Assembly (NCBI GenBank): GCA_016715765.1
Contig: JADJZJ010000019.1
Span: 23,303-87,302 of the forward strand
Direction of reading: 5' to 3'
Source: Opitutaceae bacterium
Lineage (GTDB): Bacteria > Verrucomicrobiota > Verrucomicrobiia > Opitutales > Opitutaceae
Length of the DNA: 64,000 nt
A program made the position numbers and the translations under genes. The notes beneath the pieces are model-generated. The model made no database searches. It was not told where the DNA came from and was given only the letters and a program-made list of their open reading frames with translations. Below are positions 53,330 through 60,576 of this stretch, one piece after another (position 1 is the first letter of the stretch; every line of letters starts with the position of its first letter).

Positions 53330-53343
53330 TTGATACAGATCAA
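53330..53343 (+). promoter_or_regulatory. Crp/Fnr (DNR) box TTGATACAGATCAA upstream of ric
   Basis: This is a perfect TTGAT-N4-ATCAA palindrome, the consensus for FNR/DNR/NNR proteins. It ends 53 bp before the ric ATG, a suitable place for activation. The likely binder is the Crp/Fnr protein encoded divergently at 52379-53098. Confidence 0.8.
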
Positions 53344-53396
53344 GGCGGCGGGGGTGAAGTTGTGCGACGGTGCGGGTGAATCAATTCATCCACACC

Positions 53397-54131
53397 ATGA
53401 ACCAACCCACTGCCACGGCCCCCTCCTTCACTCCTGAAACCAAGCTGGGCGACATCGTTGTCGCCCGTCCCTTGCTGGCCCGCGTCTTCGAGCGCCTGGG
53501 CCTGGATTACTGCTGCGGAGGCCGGCAAACGCTGACCTCGGCCTGCGCCCGCAAGGGGCTCGATCCCCATACGGTCATCGAGATGCTCACGGCGGCCGAG
53601 GCGGAGAGTGCCGCTCCCGTCGAGACCGACACGGCGGGCCTGACCCTGGCGGAACTGGCCGACCACATCGAGCAGACCCACCATGTCTATGTGAAGGCGG
53701 AGCTCCCGCGTCTGGTCGAGATGGCCGGACGCGTGGCCGGCAAACACGGCTGGCGCGATGCGCGGCTGGCGGAGGTTCACCGGACGGTCATTGCGCTCGC
53801 CGAGGAGATGTTCAGCCACATGCGCAAGGAGGAGCTGATCCTTTTCCCCATCGTGCGCCAGATCGAGGTGGGTGCGGCGGATGGCAGTTTCCACTGCGGG
53901 TCCATCGCGAATCCCATCAGCGTGATGGAGGCGGAGCACGAGTCGGCCGGCAATGCGGTCGCCCGCCTGCGCGAGCTGACGGACGGTTTCACGCCCGACG
54001 CGGAGAGCTGCAACACGCACCGCGCGCTGCTGGCCGGGCTGGCCGATTTCGAGGCCGACCTGCACCGGCACGTGCACAAGGAGAACAACATCCTGTTTCC
54101 GCGGGCGCTGGCCCGGGCGGGAAAAAACTGA
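53397..54131 (+). CDS. RIC/YtfE/ScdA-type di-iron iron-sulfur cluster repair protein
   Basis: This 244-residue cytosolic protein has an N-terminal ScdA_N (DUF542) domain with KLGDIVVARPLLARVFERLG and LDYCCGGRQTL, then a hemerythrin-like four-helix domain. Candidate iron ligands are EQTHHVYVKAELPRL, HMRKEELILFPIV, EAEHESAG and HRHVHKENNILFPRAL. RIC proteins repair iron-sulfur clusters damaged by NO or oxidants and are typical members of NO-responsive regulons. The start is the ATG at 53397 (MNQPTATAP); the GTG at 53370 is also in frame. A perfect DNR box lies just upstream. Confidence 0.93.
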   Translation: MNQPTATAPSFTPETKLGDIVVARPLLARVFERLGLDYCCGGRQTLTSACARKGLDPHTVIEMLTAAEAESAAPVETDTAGLTLAELADHIEQTHHVYVKAELPRLVEMAGRVAGKHGWRDARLAEVHRTVIALAEEMFSHMRKEELILFPIVRQIEVGAADGSFHCGSIANPISVMEAEHESAGNAVARLRELTDGFTPDAESCNTHRALLAGLADFEADLHRHVHKENNILFPRALARAGKN

Positions 54132-54150
54132 CCGCCGCTGGGTGCGGCGG

Positions 54151-54262
54151 AACGCTCAACGCTTAACTTTTAACGCTTAACGCTGAAGTCCCGGATGGTC
54201 GTAGTTACGTCCGCGCTCTCACTTGAGCGTTAAGAGTTAAGCGTTGAATGTTAAGCGTTCAC
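54151..54262. repeat. family C element between ric and ctaB
   Basis: GGAACGCTCAACGCTTAACT at the left and TAAGCGTTGAATGTTAAGCG with TTC at the right enclose a ~35-bp core. It lies between the ends of two convergent genes and may act as a bidirectional transcript end. Confidence 0.85.
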
Positions 54263-54280
54263 GCGGCGCCTCGCCGCGCG

Positions 54281-55195
54281 CTACATCACCAACCGGTCAA
54301 TCGCCAGGGCGATGATCACCACCGGCAGGTACACGATCGAGGCGAAGAACAGACGGCGGGCGGATGCGTCCCGGTTGCCTGGTGCGGTTTTGAACTGCCA
54401 TGCACAGGCGAGAAAAAGACCCCCGGCGACCGTCGCGGTCGCGCCGTAGATCACGCCGAGATGTCCGAGCATCCAGGGTGCGAGCGAGACCGGCACGAGC
54501 AGGGCGGCGTAGAACAGCGACCACGCGGCGGTTTTTTGCCCGTTGACGTCAATGGCCGGGAGCAGCCTGAAACCCGCGGCCTGGTAGTCGGCGCGATGGC
54601 GCCAGCCGATGGCAAAGAAGTGAGGCATCTGCCAGCAGAGCAGGAGGGCGGCCAACGCGGTGCCCGGCGCGGCCCAGAGGTCGCCGGCGGCGGCGTTGCC
54701 GAGCAGCGGGGGCAGCGCGCCCGAGACGGCACCGAGTTCCGTCGCCCAGCGGGTGCGGCGCTTCAGCGGGGTGTAAACGAGGCCGTAGAGCAAAATCGTC
54801 AGGGCGGCGATGACCGCCGCCGAAAAGTTCACCGCCAGCGCCAGCAGGCCGACCCCCAGGACGGAGAGCGCCGTGCTCCAGCCCAGGGCGGTGTCGGGCG
54901 TGACCATGGCCTGCGGCAGCGGCCGGCCCTGCGTGCGCTGCATGAGTGCGTCGGCGCGACGCTCCCACCACTGGTTAAGCGAAAGCGCGCCGGCGGCGGC
55001 GAGCGTGGTGCCGATGAGCGTGGCGAGGGCGGTTCCGGCGGCGGGCCGGGCGGCCCCGTAGGCGACCAGCGCGGTGAGCACCGACATGAACGCGAGTTGC
55101 GGCTTCGTCAGCGCGAGGAGCGCCCGCAGCGCTTCCGGCCAGGTGGAGCGGGCAGGCGCGGCATCAAGGGGTGAGGCGATGGGGAGACTCGTCAC
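54281..55195 (-). CDS. ctaB: protoheme IX farnesyltransferase (heme O synthase)
   Basis: This 304-residue UbiA-family membrane enzyme with about nine segments adds a farnesyl tail to heme b, giving heme O for heme-copper oxidases. Motifs are LNQWWERRADALMQRTQGRP, the first Asp-rich site, and YGLVYTPLKRRT. PHFFAIGWRHRADYQAAGF carries the second conserved region. Its presence beside an oxidase-like operon suggests those subunits use heme O or A. A Crp/Fnr box lies 40 bp upstream of its start (55235-55248), so it is probably induced together with the divergent operon. Confidence 0.93.
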   Translation of the reverse strand: MTSLPIASPLDAAPARSTWPEALRALLALTKPQLAFMSVLTALVAYGAARPAAGTALATLIGTTLAAAGALSLNQWWERRADALMQRTQGRPLPQAMVTPDTALGWSTALSVLGVGLLALAVNFSAAVIAALTILLYGLVYTPLKRRTRWATELGAVSGALPPLLGNAAAGDLWAAPGTALAALLLCWQMPHFFAIGWRHRADYQAAGFRLLPAIDVNGQKTAAWSLFYAALLVPVSLAPWMLGHLGVIYGATATVAGGLFLACAWQFKTAPGNRDASARRLFFASIVYLPVVIIALAIDRLVM

Positions 55196-55234
55196 AGCGA
55201 TGGTGCAGACTACCCCAAAGCGCCCGTGAGCGCC

Positions 55235-55248
55235 TTGACGGACATCAA
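55235..55248 (-). promoter_or_regulatory. Crp/Fnr box TTGACGGACATCAA upstream of ctaB
   Basis: TTGAC-N4-ATCAA matches the DNR/FNR consensus at nine or ten of ten positions. It starts 40 bp from the ctaB ATG. The remaining spacer to 55372 holds the motif CACGAGCGTGAGCGAGTGG (55283-55301), also present near 15335. Confidence 0.65.
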
Positions 55249-55372
55249 GGAATGGACCCGGCGCCAGGGGCGGAAAGTATCAGCCCGGCAGCCACGAGCG
55301 TGAGCGAGTGGAACGGAAAACCATTCACCCCACCCAGCCGGCAACGCATCCGGATCAGCTCCTGCCCGGCCA

Positions 55373-55511
55373 AACGCGCTTGTCACGTAATACGTGACAA
55401 GCGCGTTGGGTTGAGCGGGCTCAGGATGAAGGGAAGAAATATATCAGGGGCCCAGGGTGCTGAATCTCCCCGCAGGGGCCACAGGAAGTTTGTCACGTAT
55501 TACGTGACAAA
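55373..55511. repeat. paired family F palindromes bounding a ~140-bp element
   Basis: The left palindrome is extended to 35 nt here (AACGCGCTTGTCACGT-AAT-ACGTGACA and its partner, 55373-55407). The right copy at 55489-55511 has the ATT centre. Centres are 110 bp apart. The pairing and orientation match 15575-15724. Confidence 0.85.
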
Positions 55512-55556
55512 GGCCGGCGGGGTTGGGCGGTGGGGCGGGGTAGGTCGCGCAAAACG

Positions 55557-55570
55557 TTGACCTGCGTCAA
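55557..55570 (+). promoter_or_regulatory. Crp/Fnr (DNR) box TTGACCTGCGTCAA upstream of the oxidase-like operon
   Basis: TTGAC-CTGC-GTCAA is a perfect inverted repeat of the NNR/DNR type, ending 34 bp before the first ATG of the operon. Together with the boxes at 53330, 55235 and 63977 it supports a shared regulon. Confidence 0.75.
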
Positions 55571-55604
55571 GGCCGGGAGGGCGGGCATCGGCTACAAACG
55601 GGGC

Positions 55605-57035
55605 ATGCCTCCGCACACGATTACCCTGCCGCATCATCCCGGGCTCGAATCAGCGCTGCCGCCGACCACGCGCGCCGCGGCGGCCGTGGACCAGGCCGGG
55701 GTCACGGCGGCGCGGGGCTGGTTTCTGCTCGCGATCGGCAGCCTGGTGCTGGCGGGGCTGCTCTCGCTCATGCTCGTGATCGGGCGGCTGCCGTTTCTCG
55801 GCTGGCTGTTCACGGATCCGCTGTTCTTCAAGCGCGCGCTGGTGGTGCACGTCGATCTCGCGATCGTGGTCTGGTTTCAGGCGGGCACGCTCGCCTTTTT
55901 GGGTCTCGCGCTCGGGTCGCGGCTGCCACGGGGGTGGACGGCCGCGACCCTGACCCTGGCCGCCACGGGCGTGGCCGGGCTGCTGGTCGGCGCGGTGATG
56001 CCCGGGGCGCAGCCGGTGCTGGCCAACTACGTGCCGGTGATCGACCATCCGGTTTTCTTCGGCGGGCTGATCTGCTGGTTTGCCGGCGCGGGGCTGTTTT
56101 TCGCGCGAGCCCTGTTCACGCCGGCGCGCACGGACGCGAAGGCCCTGACGCCCGGCACCGTGATCGCGCTGCGCGCCGCGGCGGCCGCCAATCTGCTGGC
56201 CATCCTGACTTTCGCCGGCGCCTGGGCCACAACGCCCGAGGCGCATTCATCGGTCTACTACGAACTGGTGTTCTGGGGCGGCGGCCACGTCCTGCAGGCG
56301 GCGAATGTCGCCGCCATGCTGGCCCTGTGGCTGCTTCTCCTGGAGCGTTGGACGGGGCGGGCGGCGCTGTCGCCCGCCCCAACCACGGCGCTCCTCGCGG
56401 CGCTGGTGCTGCCGCAGGTGATCATGCCGTTTCTCGCCTTTGGCGGGACGACGGCAACGGCCTATTTCCCGATGGCCACGCACCTGATGCGCTGGACGCT
56501 TTTCCCGGTGGTGCTGGTCCTGCTGGGTGTGGCAATCGTCCATGTCTGGCGGCACCGCGCGACGCTCGACTGGCGCGACTACCGCTTTGCCGGACTCGCG
56601 GGCAGTGCGGCCCTGACCGTGCTGGGCTTCGTGCTCGGCGCGTTGATCCGCGGCTCCAGCACGCTCGTACCGGGACACTACCACTGCGCGATCGGGGCGG
56701 TGACCATCGCGCTGATGGCGGCGGCCTATGATTTCTGCACCGCGGCGGCGCCGGCCGGTCCGGCGCCCGGGTCGCCGCGGCGCGCGCGCCTGCAGCTGAT
56801 GCTCTTCGGCGGCGGGCAGGCGGTCTTCGGCCTCGGGTTTGCGCTGGCCGGGGCCTATGGCCTCGGGCGCAAGCAATACGGGGCGGAGCAGCACGTGCGC
56901 TCGCTCGGCGAATACCTCGGCCTCGGCGTCATGGGCCTCGGCGGTCTCGTGGCCGTGATCGGCGGCGTGTTTTTTCTCGCGGTCATGCTGCGCCGCATCG
57001 GCACGTGGCGCCGCGAATCCCTTCCCGTCTCCTGA
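55605..57035 (+). CDS. heme-copper oxidase subunit I-like membrane protein, atypical metal site
   Basis: This 476-residue protein with about twelve segments is recognisable as a COX1-superfamily member. His82 in ALVVHVDLAIVVWFQ and His360 in VPGHYHCAIGA are the low-spin heme pair, His358 the high-spin heme ligand, and His228 in FWGGGHVLQAANVAAM the first active-site metal ligand. Only one His (His293 in MATHLMRW) is visible where a His-His pair is normal. No Tyr follows the GGGH motif as in O2 reductases (HPEVY). It may therefore be an NO-reductase-like or degenerate subunit. It is the first gene of an operon whose fourth gene is a second subunit I. The start is the ATG at 55605; 55530 is in spacer. 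Confidence 0.78.
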   Translation: MPPHTITLPHHPGLESALPPTTRAAAAVDQAGVTAARGWFLLAIGSLVLAGLLSLMLVIGRLPFLGWLFTDPLFFKRALVVHVDLAIVVWFQAGTLAFLGLALGSRLPRGWTAATLTLAATGVAGLLVGAVMPGAQPVLANYVPVIDHPVFFGGLICWFAGAGLFFARALFTPARTDAKALTPGTVIALRAAAAANLLAILTFAGAWATTPEAHSSVYYELVFWGGGHVLQAANVAAMLALWLLLLERWTGRAALSPAPTTALLAALVLPQVIMPFLAFGGTTATAYFPMATHLMRWTLFPVVLVLLGVAIVHVWRHRATLDWRDYRFAGLAGSAALTVLGFVLGALIRGSSTLVPGHYHCAIGAVTIALMAAAYDFCTAAAPAGPAPGSPRRARLQLMLFGGGQAVFGLGFALAGAYGLGRKQYGAEQHVRSLGEYLGLGVMGLGGLVAVIGGVFFLAVMLRRIGTWRRESLPVS

Positions 57036-57068
57036 ACCCTCCCGTCCGTCCCCCCACAAACCTCCGCA

Positions 57069-57218
57069 ATGAACAACGAACCCAAGAAACATCCGTGGCA
57101 GAAGGTGCTGGATAATCCCTGGCTGCTGCTCGTCCTCGGCGTCCTCATCCCCGTCCTCTCCTACACCGTGTGGGGCTGGATCGAACTCTGCCTCACCAAG
57201 CCGGCGCTGCTGCCCTGA
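57069..57218 (+). CDS. 49-residue single-helix membrane peptide in the oxidase-like operon
   Basis: An ATG at 57069 opens a 49-codon frame ending at TGA 57216-57218, 15 bp before the CuA gene. The peptide begins MNNEPKKHPWQKVLDNPW and continues LLLVLGVLIPVLSYTVWGWI, one transmembrane helix. Spacing on both sides is tight (33 and 15 bp) and composition matches the operon, so it is probably a real small structural subunit. I do not recognise a named family. Confidence 0.7.
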   Translation: MNNEPKKHPWQKVLDNPWLLLVLGVLIPVLSYTVWGWIELCLTKPALLP

Positions 57219-57233
57219 ACCCCCTTTCCACCC

Positions 57234-57785
57234 ATGAGCTTGCGTCCCCTCACCACCCCCTGGTTCCACGGTCCGGCCGGCCACGAGAAAATCTGGCTCG
57301 GTTGCGCCATCCTCTGGTGCTTCGTGATGTCGCTGATGATGCCGTACTGGCATTTTCGCGGCAAACAGAACAGCACCGGCGAAGCCTACACCGTCACGCC
57401 CGCCGCCTTCCTCGCCCGCACGGAAAAGTTCGTGGCCGCCAACCAGGTCGGCACCTACAAAAACCGGACCGGCAACGCCCTGATGGGTGAGCTGCCCCTC
57501 GTTGAACCGCCCGCGGGCGGCGACGCCTACCTGATCGGCCGCATGTGGTCGTGGTATCCCGCCCTGCGCCTGCGCCAGGGTGAGACCTACCGCCTGCACC
57601 TCTCGTCACTCGACCTCCAGCACGGCTTCTCGCTGCAGCCGCTGAACATGAACTTCCAGGTGCTGCCCGGCTACGACCACGTCCTCACCCTCACGCCGAC
57701 CTCGAAGGGCGAGTTCACCATCGTCTGCAACGAATTCTGCGGCGCCGGCCACCACGCCATGTCCGGGAAAATCTTCGTCGAATAA
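57234..57785 (+). CDS. CuA-type subunit II of a heme-copper oxidase / NO reductase (NorS-like)
   Basis: This 183-residue protein has one N-terminal transmembrane helix (GCAILWCFVMSLMMPYWHF) and a periplasmic cupredoxin domain. The CuA site is visible as an upstream His (DLQHGFSLQPL) and the loop CNEFCGAGHHAM (Cys165, Cys169, His173 or His174, Met176). It accepts electrons from cytochrome c or another donor and passes them to subunit I, whose gene starts 11 bp downstream. The order CuA - subunit I - SCO matches the norS-norY-senC cluster of nitrifiers, from memory of that literature. Confidence 0.88.
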   Translation: MSLRPLTTPWFHGPAGHEKIWLGCAILWCFVMSLMMPYWHFRGKQNSTGEAYTVTPAAFLARTEKFVAANQVGTYKNRTGNALMGELPLVEPPAGGDAYLIGRMWSWYPALRLRQGETYRLHLSSLDLQHGFSLQPLNMNFQVLPGYDHVLTLTPTSKGEFTIVCNEFCGAGHHAMSGKIFVE

Positions 57786-57796
57786 CCGCCCCTCCC

Positions 57797-59500
57797 ATGT
57801 CCACTTCCTCCCACAACCTCGCCGCGCCCGGCACCCCCGGCCGCGTCTGCGGCACGACCGGCCTCGGCGTCTGCCTCGACGCCCAGCGCTTCATCAAGCT
57901 CAACGCCGTCGCGGGCATCGTCTTCCTTCTCCTCGGCGGCATCGCGGCGCTGCTGCTGGCGCTCACGCGCTGGCAGACCGTGCACCTGCTGCCGGTCGAC
58001 TGGTTCTACCGCATCCTGACCTTCCACGGCATCAACATGCTGATCCTGTGGATCCTCTTCTTCGAGGTCGCGATCCTCTACTTCGCGTGCACGACGCCGC
58101 TCAACGCCCGGCTCTTCTCGCGCAAGATCGCCTGGGTCTCGTTCCTCATGATGCTCACGGGCGCCGTGATGGTGGATTACATCATCCTCGCCGGCCAGGC
58201 CGACGTGATGATGACGTCCTACCTGCCGCTGCTCGCGCATCCGCTCTTCTACCTCGGCATCATCCTGGTCGCGGTCGGCACGCTGATCGGCGTGTTCAAC
58301 TTCTTCGCCACGCTCTACGTCGCCAGGCGCGACCACGCCTATGAGGGCTCGATGCCGATCGTGACCTTCGGCGCCACGGCCGCCGCCATCATCGCGGTCG
58401 TGACCCTCCTGCACGGCGCGGTCGTGATGATCCCGACCTTCACCTACGCCATGGGCTGGACGGCCCAGCCCGATCCCGCGTGGTACCGCCTCATCTGGTG
58501 GGGCCTCGGCCACCAGTCGCAGCAGGTCAACGTCTGCGCGATGGTCTCGGTCTGGTACCTGCTCTCCCACATCGTGGTCGGCGCGCGCCCGATCAACGAG
58601 GCGGTCTGCCGCACGGCCTTCGTGCTCTACATCCTCTTCATCAACCTCGCCTCGGCGCACCATCTCCTGGTCGATCCCGGCGTGGGCGCCACGTGGAAGA
58701 TCTGGAACACCTCGTACGCCATGTACCTGGCGGTGCTCGCCTCGATGGTCCACGGCTTCACCGTGCCGGCCGGCGTGGAGATCGCGATGCGCGAGAAGGG
58801 CTACACCGGCGGCATCTTCGGCTGGGTGACGGCGCTCCCGTGGAAGAACCCCGCGTTCTCCGCGACCGCGCTTTCCCTCGTGATCTTCGGTTTCCTCGGC
58901 GGCATCACCGGCGTCACGCTCGGCACGCAGCAGATCAACATCATCGCGCACAACACGCTGCGCATCCCCGGCCACTTCCACGTGACCGTGGTCGGCGGCA
59001 CGACCCTCGCGTTCATGGGCCTCGCCTACTACGTCGTCCCGCTGATCTTCCAGCGCGACTTCATCTTCCGCGGCGTCGCCCGCGTGCAGCCCTGGCTCTT
59101 CGGCATCGGCATCACCCTCCTGTCGTTCGGCATGTCGTTTGCCGGCTCGATGGGAGTTTCCCGGCGCAGCTGGGACATTGACGCGCAGGGCGTCTACGGT
59201 CCGGGCGCGCACCTCTGGCTCGGCGTGCTCGGCCTCGGCGGCGTGCTGGCTTTCATCGGCCTGCTCGTGTTCGCGCTCCTGTGCGTCGGCACGCTGTTCT
59301 TCGGCGCGAAGATCGAGCAGCGCGCGATGTTCGACTGGGGCACCCCGCCGGCGCTGGCCGGCAGCAAGGCCGGTTCGCTCGCGAACGATCACTACGCCAC
59401 GAAGGGCACGATCGTCCTCACCCTCGTCTTCCTCGCCTGCTTCGCGGTGTACTACTTCGCGAACTGGAAGGCGCTCGCGGACGTCTGGCCCGTGCGGTGA
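57797..59500 (+). CDS. heme-copper oxidase superfamily subunit I, probable sNOR-type nitric oxide reductase (NorY-like)
   Basis: This 567-residue protein has about twelve to thirteen segments. All heme and metal ligands are present: His77 (ILTFHGINML) and His395 for the low-spin heme, His393 (RIPGHFHVTVV) for the high-spin heme, and His239, His288 and His289 (GLGHQSQQVN, ASAHHLLVD) for the second metal. The O2-reductase motif HPEVY is replaced by HQSQQVN, so the cross-linked Tyr four residues after His239 is a Gln (Gln243). That loss is characteristic of NO reductases in this superfamily. Neighbouring ric, a DNR-like regulator and SCO support an NO role. Reaction: 2 NO to N2O. Other enzymes of the superfamily cannot be fully excluded. 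Confidence 0.85.
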   Translation: MSTSSHNLAAPGTPGRVCGTTGLGVCLDAQRFIKLNAVAGIVFLLLGGIAALLLALTRWQTVHLLPVDWFYRILTFHGINMLILWILFFEVAILYFACTTPLNARLFSRKIAWVSFLMMLTGAVMVDYIILAGQADVMMTSYLPLLAHPLFYLGIILVAVGTLIGVFNFFATLYVARRDHAYEGSMPIVTFGATAAAIIAVVTLLHGAVVMIPTFTYAMGWTAQPDPAWYRLIWWGLGHQSQQVNVCAMVSVWYLLSHIVVGARPINEAVCRTAFVLYILFINLASAHHLLVDPGVGATWKIWNTSYAMYLAVLASMVHGFTVPAGVEIAMREKGYTGGIFGWVTALPWKNPAFSATALSLVIFGFLGGITGVTLGTQQINIIAHNTLRIPGHFHVTVVGGTTLAFMGLAYYVVPLIFQRDFIFRGVARVQPWLFGIGITLLSFGMSFAGSMGVSRRSWDIDAQGVYGPGAHLWLGVLGLGGVLAFIGLLVFALLCVGTLFFGAKIEQRAMFDWGTPPALAGSKAGSLANDHYATKGTIVLTLVFLACFAVYYFANWKALADVWPVR

Positions 59501-59510
59501 ACCAGGCATT

Positions 59511-59585
59511 GTAGGGCGGGGATTCCGATCCCCGCCACGATTACGAATATCAAACGAAGGCGGGGTTCGGAGACCCCGCCCTACA
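59511..59585. repeat. family G palindrome within the operon
   Basis: TAGGGCGGGGATTCCGATCC and GGAGACCCCGCCCTACAA are arranged as in the copy at 15232-15306. It separates subunit I from SCO by 92 bp in an otherwise tightly packed operon, so it could attenuate or process the transcript. Confidence 0.85.
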
Positions 59586-59592
59586 ACCAAAC

Positions 59593-60576
59593 ATGAACAC
59601 CACCGCCACCATCCCCGCCGCCGGCTGGGCCGATTCCCGGCCGGCGCGGTTTCTCAACGGACCGGGGCTGCTGGTGTTTCTCCTCACGGCGCTCGCGGGC
59701 TACGAGGCGTTTCTGCTGGTGACCATCTTCGGGCCCACCGGGGGCGGCTGGCTCGGCGAATTCGTGCGCGACTTCCAACTCTGGTGCTACCGCGGCGATC
59801 CGCGCACCGGCGGCATCTCCTGGCTGGCGGTCTCGGTGATGATGTTTGAACCGATCTTCGTGGTCGGTGTGGCCGCGCTGCTGTGGCGCGGGACTTTTGC
59901 CCGGCTGAAGTCGCCCGGTCTCTGGCTGGCCCATGCGCGCGCCGCGGTCGCGGCCCTGGTGCTGACGGCCGCCTGCGCGGGCGGCCTGGTGTATTACGCC
60001 CGCACCGATGCCATCACCGCCCGGATCCTCCCGCCCTTCCCGGGCGAGCGCATCCGGGTGAAGCTCGCGCTGCCGGACACGCCGCTCGTGGACCAGAAGG
60101 GCGCGGCCTTCCGTTTCTCCGACCTGCGCGGACGCGTGGTGCTCATGACCGGCGTGTATGCGGCCTGCACCACGGCCTGCCCGGAGATCCTGCTCGAACT
60201 GAAAACCCTCCTCGACGAACTGCCCGCCGCGGAGCGCGCCGGCCTGAGCGTGGTCGCGCTCTCGCTGAACCCCGAGTACGAGACCGCGCAGCTGATGGAC
60301 CTCGTGACCGAGGCGCGCGGATTCAGCCATCCCGAGTTCCGCTACGTGAACGGCGAGCGCCCGGCGGAGATGCACGACCTGCTGACGCGCCTGCAGTTCT
60401 CCGCCACGCGCAACCCGGCGAACGGGGTCATTGACCACGCGAACCTTTTCCTCCTCGTCGACCGCACCAACCACATCGCCTACCGCTTCACGCTCGACCC
60501 GCGCCACCGCGCGTGGCTGCGCGTGGCCCTGCGGTCCTTACTCACGGAGAGCCATGTCGCCGCACCCGCATCCTGA
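59593..60576 (+). CDS. SCO1/SenC copper chaperone with N-terminal membrane domain
   Basis: This 327-residue protein has three N-terminal hydrophobic segments (LLVFLLTALAGYEAFLLVTI and others), then a periplasmic thioredoxin-fold SCO domain. The copper ligands are Cys192 and Cys196 in AACTTACPE and His282 in IDHANLF. SCO proteins load or reduce the CuA site. Most have a single anchor, so the three-segment membrane part is unusual. It follows subunit I and overlaps the next gene by 23 bp, consistent with assembly of the CuA subunit encoded two genes upstream. Confidence 0.88.
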   Translation: MNTTATIPAAGWADSRPARFLNGPGLLVFLLTALAGYEAFLLVTIFGPTGGGWLGEFVRDFQLWCYRGDPRTGGISWLAVSVMMFEPIFVVGVAALLWRGTFARLKSPGLWLAHARAAVAALVLTAACAGGLVYYARTDAITARILPPFPGERIRVKLALPDTPLVDQKGAAFRFSDLRGRVVLMTGVYAACTTACPEILLELKTLLDELPAAERAGLSVVALSLNPEYETAQLMDLVTEARGFSHPEFRYVNGERPAEMHDLLTRLQFSATRNPANGVIDHANLFLLVDRTNHIAYRFTLDPRHRAWLRVALRSLLTESHVAAPAS

